A stretch of 64,000 nucleotides of DNA from Vulgatibacter incomptus_A (lineage in GTDB: Bacteria > Myxococcota > Myxococcia > Myxococcales > Vulgatibacteraceae), in assembly GCA_040391605.1 (NCBI GenBank), contig JBEBXK010000014.1:29667-93666 (forward strand), in the 5' to 3' direction. The notes under the pieces were generated by a model. That model was not told the origin of the DNA and made no database searches. It saw nothing but the letters and a program-made list of their open reading frames with translations. A program made the translations under genes and the position numbers. Positions 42,568-49,636 of this stretch are shown here, piece after piece. Numbering within the stretch: the first letter of the stretch is position 1; each line of letters opens with the position of its first letter.

Positions 42568-43326
42568 ATGACCAGGCCGCTCCCGCTCCTCGCCGCCACC
42601 TTCGCCATCGCCCTCTCCGGCTGCGCGACCGTCTCGGCCCAGGATCGCGAGATGGCCGCGTCGCATCGGGACCTGGCGCAGCAGACCCTGGCGACGGGCG
42701 ACTTCCGCGGCGCCCTCGCCGAGGTGGAGAAGTCCGTCCGGCTCAACCCGGAGGATCCCGAGATCCACAACCTCCACGGCCTCCTCCTCCACGTCTACTT
42801 CGGCGCCACCGACGCGGCGGCCATCGCCTATCTGAAGGCGTTGGAGCTCTCGCCGGGCTACACCGAGGCCAAGGTCAACCTGGGGGCGCTCTACATGGCC
42901 ACCGGCCGCTGCGCCGCCGCGCTGCCGCTGCTGGAGGAGGCGCGCGGCGATCTGCTCTACAGGGAGCCCTACCTGGTGGAGAACAACCTGGGCTGGTGCA
43001 GATACCAGCTCGGCGACTCCGCCGCGGCGATGCGCCACCTCCGCTCCGCCGTCGCCCTGAACACCGGCTTCTGCCTGGGCTACCGCAACCTCGCCGAGAT
43101 CATGGAGAACGAGGGCCGGATGGAGGAGGCCCTCCGATACGTGGAGCGCTACGCCAGGGCCTGCCCCGCCGTAGCCGACGCCGACCTGCGCCGGGGGCTG
43201 CTGCTCCTGGAGAGCGGGCGCTCCGCCGAGGCCCGCTCCGCCTTCGTCGCCTGTAGCCAGAAGGCCGCCGACGAGGAGCTCGCCGACGAATGCGCTCGCA
43301 ACGCCGAGCGGGTGCCGGGGAGCTGA
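42568..43326 (+). CDS. tgl: Tgl-like TPR lipoprotein, type IV pilus secretin pilotin
   Basis: A 252-residue lipoprotein, the same length as Myxococcus Tgl. The signal ends LSGCATVSAQ, with the lipobox Cys. About six TPR units follow, with canonical pattern in AEVEKSVRLNPEDPEIHNLH, YLKALELSPGYTEAKVNLGA and AMRHLRSAVALNTGFCLGYR. Tgl/PilW proteins assist assembly of the PilQ secretin in the outer membrane and are needed for pilus-based gliding; Tgl can be shared between cells in Myxococcus. The stop overlaps the start of the HTH gene. No other pil genes are in the window. Confidence 0.85.
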   Translation: MTRPLPLLAATFAIALSGCATVSAQDREMAASHRDLAQQTLATGDFRGALAEVEKSVRLNPEDPEIHNLHGLLLHVYFGATDAAAIAYLKALELSPGYTEAKVNLGALYMATGRCAAALPLLEEARGDLLYREPYLVENNLGWCRYQLGDSAAAMRHLRSAVALNTGFCLGYRNLAEIMENEGRMEEALRYVERYARACPAVADADLRRGLLLLESGRSAEARSAFVACSQKAADEELADECARNAERVPGS

Positions 43327-43694
43327 TGGAGAGCTTCGGCCACTACCTGGTGCAGCAGCGCGAGCTCCGCGGCATGTCGCCGGACGACGTGATCCGCGTG
43401 ACGAAGCTCTCGCCCCAGGCGGTGCACGCCCTGGAGAACGATCGCTTCGAGAGGCTCCCTGGCCGTGCCTTCGTGGTGGGCTATCTCCGGGCCTACGCCG
43501 CCTGCGTCGGCCTCAACCCAGACGAGGTGGTGCTGCGGTACGAGGAGCACGCCGCCAGGCAGCCGCCGCCAGCGGTGGACGAGGCCCCCCGGCTCAGCCT
43601 CAAGGGCGCGGCGGGGCCTATGCCCATCCGCTGGGTCTTCGCCGGCGCCATCGCCCTGGTCGTCGCCGTCGCTGCCTACCTCCTGGTCCTCTGA
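43326..43694 (+). CDS. RodZ-like membrane-anchored HTH protein
   Basis: A 122-residue protein whose ATG overlaps the tgl stop by one base. An N-terminal HTH_25 module (GHYLVQQRELRGMSPDDVIR, LSPQAVHALENDRFERLPGR, FVVGYLRAYAACVGLNPDEV) is followed by a short linker and one C-terminal transmembrane segment (WVFAGAIALVVAVAAYLLVL). This is the RodZ arrangement without the periplasmic domain. In RodZ the HTH contacts MreB and does not bind DNA. Coupling to tgl suggests a role at the envelope. Confidence 0.8.
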   Translation: MESFGHYLVQQRELRGMSPDDVIRVTKLSPQAVHALENDRFERLPGRAFVVGYLRAYAACVGLNPDEVVLRYEEHAARQPPPAVDEAPRLSLKGAAGPMPIRWVFAGAIALVVAVAAYLLVL

Positions 43695-43836
43695 CGATCG
43701 TGGAGGGCGCGGGTACGCGAGGAGAGAGGGAGGCGAGTCCCTTTCGGCGATGGAGCGCAGGTCGAGGGGCCCCGCGTGCTCTCGCATTCTCCTCGCGGCA
43801 GGATGGGACGTGATCGAGACCAGGGAGCGCTCGTAG

Positions 43837-44598
43837 GTGAAGGCTAACTCTGAGCGCAGCTCCGAGGCCATCGTGCTGGGCTCGGTCGACTACGGCGAGT
43901 CCGATCGGGTCGTGACCCTCCTCACCCGCGATCGCGGCCGGATCTCCGCCTTCGCCGCCGGCGCTCGGAAGTCCAGGCGGCGCTTCGCCGGTGCCCTGGA
44001 GCCCTTCACCCGCCTCGAGGTGCGCCTCGCCGAGCGACGGGGCGATCTGCTCTTCCTCGCCTCCTGCCAGGTGCGCGACGGCCACGCCGGCCTCCGCGAC
44101 GACCTGGGCCGCATCGCCCACGCCGGCCACGCCACCGAGCTCTGCCGCGCCCTCTGCCGCGATCGGGAGCCCCACGAATCGCTCTACGATCTCCTCGCCG
44201 GCTACCTCGCGGCCCTCTGCGCCCAGCCCGCCCGCCCCGAGGATCTCCTCGCCTTCGAGTTGGGGGCCCTCCACCACGCCGGGGTGGCGCCGAGGTTTAC
44301 CGACTGCAGCCTCTGCGGCCGGAACGTGGAGGGCGCCGCTCTCTTCGACCCGCCCCACGGCGGCGTCGTCTGCGACGGCTGCGTCGCCCAGGCCCACCCC
44401 GGCGCCCTCCGCGCAGGCGCCGCCTCCCTAGCGGCGGCCCGCGCCCTCCAACGCGCCGGCCCGTTCGCCGGCGCCGCCATCGACGATCCGATCACCAGAG
44501 CCCAGGCTCGCAAGCTGGTGCGCCGCTGCACCCAGCAGGTGCTGGGCCAGCAGCTCCGCTCCCTCGACTTCCTCGCCCAGGTAGGGATCGAAGGCTGA
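43837..44598 (+). CDS. recO: DNA repair protein RecO
   Basis: A 253-residue recombination mediator that loads RecA with RecR at SSB-coated gaps. The N-terminal OB fold has EAIVLGSVDYGESDRVVTLL and FAAGARKSRRRFAGALEPFT. The zinc-binding cysteines are in TDCSLCGRNVEG and VVCDGCVAQ, and the helical domain ends at VLGQQLRSLDFL. The GTG start at 43837 fits the family N terminus. It is the last intact gene before the IS-interrupted locus. Confidence 0.93.
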   Translation: MKANSERSSEAIVLGSVDYGESDRVVTLLTRDRGRISAFAAGARKSRRRFAGALEPFTRLEVRLAERRGDLLFLASCQVRDGHAGLRDDLGRIAHAGHATELCRALCRDREPHESLYDLLAGYLAALCAQPARPEDLLAFELGALHHAGVAPRFTDCSLCGRNVEGAALFDPPHGGVVCDGCVAQAHPGALRAGAASLAAARALQRAGPFAGAAIDDPITRAQARKLVRRCTQQVLGQQLRSLDFLAQVGIEG

Positions 44599-45067
44599 TC
44601 CTCGTCCATCCAGGGATCGCTTCAGCGGAGGGCAGAGCCGACCTCAGCTCCTCACGGGCTCGATGTGATCAGGGAGGGATCCACGAAGGCCCGCTCGATC
44701 ATCCGGAAGGTGGGGCCCGAGCGGATGGTCGTCCTCGACCCGGTCGAGCGGTCGAGCTCTACGAGGCTGGTCCCGTCCGACGCGATGAAGTTGCCGTTGT
44801 CCATGGTGTTCACCCCTCGCCCAGTGCTGACCGTGAAGGTCGAGATGCTGGTGTTCGAGAGGTCGAACTCGCGGACCTGGTTCGCGCTGAAGGCGGTCGC
44901 GACGTAGCCCCCACTGAGATTCGGTGAGATCTGATAGGGGAAGTTGAAGCTGAAGAGGACCGTGAACACCCCGCCCGCCAGGTCGGTGTAGTGGCGGATG
45001 GAGTCGTCGGTCGCCGCCAAGGCGGTCCCGTCATCCAGGAAGTAGATGTCCCAAGGGCTCCCTCCCG

Positions 45068-45077
45068 AGGTGTAGTC
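45068..45077. repeat. Target-site duplication, left copy
   Basis: AGGTGTAGTC, identical to 46346-46355. A 10-base duplication fits the 8-10 bases known for ISAs1-family elements. Confidence 0.93.
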
Positions 45078-46345
45078 CAGGGCAATCGCATCTTAATTTC
45101 CCAGTCCTACCACTCTAAGTAGGAAGTCCTGATCCCAGGCGGCGGCCAGCCTCCTATTCTTGATCCCGACCTTCATCTCCGTTCGTTGTTTGAGAAGTCC
45201 CAGAGCGAGCTGCCGGACGGCACTGAAGTTGGCGGCAGCGTTCCCTGCTCGCACTCTGCAGTCGCCTCGCGAAAGGCGACGTCGAGCACCCAATGAAGCC
45301 CATTCTCGATGCTCCAGTGGTTGCGTACGGCTCCGAGAACCTCGGTGGCGGTCATATTCGGGCGGGAGCAGATGAAGTAGCGGTCCTCCGTGGAGGTCTT
45401 GCCGTTGATCGTGCGGCTCGTCTCGACCCTGGCGACAAGCGAGAGGCCCTCCCATCGATGGCCTGCTGCGAGTTCGATTCCGGCGATATCCGAGGAAACC
45501 CAGGCACGCCGAACCTCCTGCCGTCCGTGCCCCTTTTCCTGGGTCTCGGCGAAATCGAACAGCTGCAGGCCCGCGCCTCGGCCGGTCAGGTGCTCGATCA
45601 CAGCCGTGTGGAGAGAAGGCTGATTGCCCTTCACAGCGAGGAGGTAATCGCCGCCCTTCTCGAGAATCTTCTCCGCGATGGCGGTCTGGGTTCCGGCGGC
45701 GTCGATGGTGACGAGCGCGCCGTTGATCTCGAGGAGGTCGAGAAGCTGCGGGATGGCGGTGATCTCATTCGACTTGTCGTCGGTCTTCACCTGACCGAGG
45801 ACAATATGGTTCGCGGACGACCACGCCGAAACCATGTGAACGAAGGCTTTGTCCGCCGCCTCTCGGAAGGAGCGCCGGAGGGTCTTGCCGTCGATGGCGA
45901 TCAGCTTTTCCTTCGAAGTCGCCCTGATCGCGAGGGTCCAGCGAGAGAAGGCCTCCCCGAGAGCGCCAGGCTCGAGGGCAGCAAAGACCCGACCGATCGT
46001 ATCGTGGGAGGGGATGTCGTCGAGATCGAGGAACGACGTCAGCCAATCCTTCTTCAGACGGCCAAACTTCTCGATCGCCACGAAACTGTCCGCCCCGGCG
46101 ATGACGGCGAGCAAGGAGATCACCAATATGTTCTCCAGCGAATGTCGGCGAGTCCGCTCGACCCTCGGGTCGGCGAGCCCCTGCAGGAATTCCTCGACGA
46201 TCAACCGCTTCAACTCTGCTTCTCGCATGTTCGACGCCTCTCCGCGCACCATTCGTGCGGGCGGAGAGGATCACGGATCGGCGATCGCCGCCAGCTCAGG
46301 TCTGTAAGTGATCGATCTGACTACGCTTTAGATGCGATCGCCCTG
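45078..46345 (-). mobile_element. ISAs1-family insertion sequence
   Basis: 1268 bases, bounded by terminal inverted repeats: left 45078-45095 (CAGGGCAATCGCATCTTA) and right 46328-46345, which reads CAGGGCGATCGCATCTAA on the minus strand; two mismatches in 18. The CAGGG ends, the length and the 10-base target duplication fit ISAs1. The transposase runs right to left and its stop lies inside the left repeat. Only one copy is in the window. Clean target copies suggest a recent insertion. Confidence 0.93.
45093..46252 (-). pseudogene. ISAs1-family transposase with a one-base frameshift near the catalytic Glu
   Basis: The main frame begins MVRGEASNMREAELKRLIVE and holds the family core: ENILVISLLAVIAGADSFVA, LIAIDGKTLRRSF (first Asp), INGALVTIDAAGTQT (second Asp) and NHWSIENGLHWVLDVAFRE, where the DDE Glu sits. 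Just after FRE (about 45263-45268) the frame turns into nonsense. The expected continuation, DCRVRAGNAAANFSAVRQLA to LLRVVGLGN, is in another frame. Restoring one base gives 387 codons, the normal size. So one nucleotide is missing, by mutation or sequencing error. Programmed frameshifting is not usual in this family. Confidence 0.88.
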
Positions 46346-46355
46346 AGGTGTAGTC
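46346..46355. repeat. Target-site duplication, right copy
   Basis: AGGTGTAGTC, the partner of 45068-45077. Confidence 0.93.
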
Positions 46356-48272
46356 CGGGAGTACGCGGTTTCCAGACCAATCCCATCGGGTGAATCCACT
46401 GCCCGTAGCGACGACCACCTCATCCTCGGTGAAGGCGAGCCCGCGGATGTTCGTGATCTGGCCCGAAAGGATGAAATCGGAGAGCGGGGTTGCGTCGTTC
46501 GCGAAGGCGAAGACGCGATTGGCGTTCTGATCGGTGATGTAGATGTCGCCGCTGGGCACCTGGACGGCGTTCATCGGGAGGCTGAAGCCCGGAGTCGCAG
46601 GAGGGAGGAAGTCCCCCAGATAGTGGCCGTCGAAGACGTCGTACATGCCGATCGACCTCCCGCTCGAGTCCGGGATGAGGAAGACCTCGACGCCGCTGGG
46701 GCCGGCCAAGGTGCAGTCCGGATTGCACTCGCTGCTCCCGTTCGGACCGTCGTCACATGCCTCGCCGGGAGAGTTGATGATTCCGTCACCACAGGTAGCA
46801 GGAACACAAGCCAGGTTTGTGCAGATCTGGCTGGCGCAGTCTGAGTCGACTTGGCAACCGAGGAGCCCGGCGCACGGCATGCAACTGCCTCCGCAATCCA
46901 CGTCAGTCTCATCGCCGTTCATGACCTGATCGAAACAGGTGGGGGCGCGGCAGCGCTCCGCCCGGCAGGTGGCCGTCTCACAGTCCCCATGGACCAGGCA
47001 GGCAGCGCCGATCGGGCAGCGGTCGTTGCAGATCGAGCCGCCGCAGTCGACGTCCGTCTCGTCCTGGTTCTGGATCTCGTCGGTACACGACGCTACCGCG
47101 CAGATCCCCTGTTCGCAGAAGCCCTCCAAGCAATCCAGATGATCGAAGCAGGCGGCGCCCGTCTGGCAGGGGGCGCAGGGGCCGCCACAGTCCACGGCGG
47201 GCTCGCCCTGGTTCTGGATCCCGTCGTCGCAGCTCGCCGAGGTGCAGATCCCTTCCGTACACATCCCACTCTCACAGTCCGTGTGTTCGGCACACTGCAT
47301 GCCTCCCCCGCAGGCGGGGCAGCTCCCACCGCAGTCCTGATCGACCTCGTCGCCATTCGTCACGCCGTCGGTGCAGGAGCTGGGCTGGCAGACGCCCCCC
47401 AAGCAGACCAGACTGGCGCAATCGAGGGGCCGCCAGCAGCTGGCGAGGTCGGCACAGCCCTCGCAACTCCCGCCGCAGTCCGTGTCGGTCTCGTCGCCGT
47501 TCTTCACTCCATCATCGCAGGCGGGGGCCGCGCAGCTCCCATCCGCGCACACGCCGGAGCTGCAGTCGCTGGGCGCGACGCAGGCGTCGCCGTCTCCACA
47601 TGGGCCGCAGCTCCCGCCGCAGTCCACGTCCGTCTCGTCCTGGTTCCGGACCTCATCGGCGCAGCTCGCCGGGCGGCATCGCTCGTCCTCGCAGACGCCG
47701 CTCCGACAATCGGCGGGCAACAGGCAGCTCGCTTCGTCGGCACAGGGAGCGCAACCGCCGCCGCAGTCGACGTCGGTCTCGTTTCCGTTCTGGATCTCGT
47801 CCGAGCAAGAGGCTTCGCTGCCGCCTGCGCCACCTTGACCGCCCGCTCCCCCCTGGCCCGCACCGCCTCCGATGCCGCCGGTTCCACCCTGGCCTGGGTC
47901 GCCGCCGCTCCCCCCGCGCCGGGGTCCCCTGCGTCGCCACCGGTACCGCCGTGCCCGCCGATAGCGTCGGTGCCGCCGCTTCCGCCGGTAGCGCCGCCGC
48001 TGCCGCCGGCGCTGTCTGCTGAGGAGTCGTCGCCACATGCCGTGAGCGCGAAGACGGCGACGAGTCGGGACGACATGGCGCCTCCAGCTGCTGAGTGAAA
48101 GGGTAGCCGAGGTTATTTGACATCGGGCGAGACATCAACCCTCAGTTATCGCGTCGCAACAATGTCGAGGGTCGGACCTTCGACGTCTCCAGTGAAAGCC
48201 CGCGTCGAAGGTTGCGCCGTCTGGCGCGCGGCATCAACTTGGCCGAGCCGAGGGGTCGGCGAGGAGGTCGTG

Positions 48273-48806
48273 ATGGCGGAGAGGATCGAGTTCGACAAGG
48301 TCGCGCCGGAGCCGCTGCGGGCGTTCCTGGCGGTTGAGCGTTACCTGGCCGGATGTGGCCTCGACCCGAAGCTCCTCGATCTGATCAAGCTGCGGGCGTC
48401 GCAGATCAACGGCTGTGCCTATTGCATCGACATGCATTCGAAGGATCTGAGGGTGGCGGGAGAATCGGAGCAACGCCTCTACGAGCTCTCCGTCTGGAGA
48501 GAGACCGAGTTCTACTCGGAGCGGGAGCAGGCGGCGCTGGCCTGGACCGAGGCGGTGACCGAGGTCGGCACCTCGCGGGTGCCGGACGACGTCTTCGAGA
48601 GGGCCCGCGGCTCCTTCTCCGAGAAGGAGCTGGTCGATCTCACCTTCGCCGTGACGATGATCAACTCCTGGAATCGCCTCGCAATCAGCTTCCGCCAGGA
48701 GCCGGGCACCTACCAGCCCCGCCAGGCGGTGCGGTCTCGCCGGGCGCAGCCGGAGGCAGGAGGCGGGATCACCTCCACCACCGAAGACCAGGAGATCATG
48801 CACTGA
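48273..48806 (+). CDS. AhpD/carboxymuconolactone decarboxylase family protein
   Basis: A 177-residue protein of the alkylhydroperoxidase AhpD-like group. The redox motif CAYCIDMHSKDLRVAGE has the CxxC and the conserved His, and RASQING precedes it. The second half (ALAWTEAVTEVG, SEKELVDLTFAVTMINSWNR) matches the family. Expected role: peroxide or disulphide redox chemistry as a helical trimer. The ATG at 48273 has a GAGGAGG site. A Lys/Arg-rich tail of about 25 residues is extra. Confidence 0.88.
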   Translation: MAERIEFDKVAPEPLRAFLAVERYLAGCGLDPKLLDLIKLRASQINGCAYCIDMHSKDLRVAGESEQRLYELSVWRETEFYSEREQAALAWTEAVTEVGTSRVPDDVFERARGSFSEKELVDLTFAVTMINSWNRLAISFRQEPGTYQPRQAVRSRRAQPEAGGGITSTTEDQEIMH

Positions 48807-48995
48807 TCGAGGCCAGGCCCGGCGGCCGGGGCCTCATCTCGCAGAGAAGGGGCCCCGAGGGCGGCGGACCCGCGTCCAGCTCCCAGCTGCGCCGACGCCT
48901 CTTGCACCTTTCGCGACGGGGCGACGCTTCCATGTTGCAATCCGATCGGGCGATCGGCCCATGATCGCCGCTCGACGAGATCGACGGGAGCGTGC

Positions 48996-49484
48996 ATGAG
49001 GCGATGGTGGCTGGGCGCGGCGGCGGCGGTGGTGGCGACCGCCTGCGGATCAGAAGGAGCATTGCCGCCACTGGAGGAGGGGCCGCTCCGTATCGAGCTG
49101 GCGACGGGGCCCGCCGGGGACTTCGAATCGATGAAGGATGGGGATCCGCTCCTCCTCCACGCGGGCTGCCAAGGGGGCCAGCACATCTTTGTTTCGATTC
49201 GAGCCTGGGGGTTGGCGGATCCGGCACAGAGCAGGCTGCGGCTCTCGCTCGTACGTAAGGCCGATGAAGTCGTGGTCTCGTCGCCCTTCGATGTCCGGAT
49301 CCCGTTCCGGCGGTCCTTGGACTTCGGGGGCCACGAGCGGAAGGGGATCACATTGGTCATCGACGACCCCAGGGAGGTCGTGGGGACCGAGGTGCGCCTC
49401 GAGGCGTCCCTGGAGAGCAGGGATGGCCAGCGCGCTTCTGTAATGCGTGAGGGCGTGGTGGAGTGGGGACCTTCGGCATGCTGA
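48996..49484 (+). CDS. Small lipoprotein of unknown function
   Basis: A 162-residue predicted lipoprotein: MRRWWLGAAAAVVATACGSE has a clean lipobox. The rest is a single beta-rich domain (GQHIFVSIRAWGLADPAQSR, KGITLVIDDPREVVGTEVRL) like an immunoglobulin- or C2-type sandwich, with two Cys that could pair. No enzyme motif. Its end overlaps the region upstream of the haloperoxidase-like gene, and the two may be cotranscribed. Confidence 0.65.
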   Translation: MRRWWLGAAAAVVATACGSEGALPPLEEGPLRIELATGPAGDFESMKDGDPLLLHAGCQGGQHIFVSIRAWGLADPAQSRLRLSLVRKADEVVVSSPFDVRIPFRRSLDFGGHERKGITLVIDDPREVVGTEVRLEASLESRDGQRASVMREGVVEWGPSAC

Positions 49485-49636
49485 ACTCGAGGCGGCGGAT
49501 CGGGGATATGAGAACGACAGCACATTTTGGAGAGGACGCACGAGGCCGGTCGACTGAGGCGGGGCTCGTGCGATGCGCGGCAAGGCTCGCGTCCCCTCTT
49601 CGCGGGGCGACGGCTGGGACGGCCCGGTTCACGGCG

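Larger units (their letters stand above)
44652..48076 (-). pseudogene. Cys-rich repeat lipoprotein split by ISAs1 element and frameshifted at a C6 tract
   Basis: The gene starts at 48076 with a lipoprotein signal (MSSRLVAVFALTACGDDSS) and a Gly-rich linker. At a run of six C (47910-47915) the frame changes: one extra base there would join the linker to the rest. Seven 48-residue Cys-rich repeats follow (pattern NGDETDVDCGGSC...C..DC.SGVC), then a partial eighth and a beta-propeller-like domain. At 46346 the frame is cut by the IS and resumes at 45067 with SGGSPWDIYFLDDGTALAAT, ending at 44652. Removing the IS and one target copy and adding one base gives exactly 716 codons. In its present state it cannot encode the full protein. 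Confidence 0.88.

Noticed and set aside
45093..46252. Programmed frameshift in the transposase
   Set aside because: ISAs1 transposases are normally a single frame and no slippery heptamer is visible at the break.
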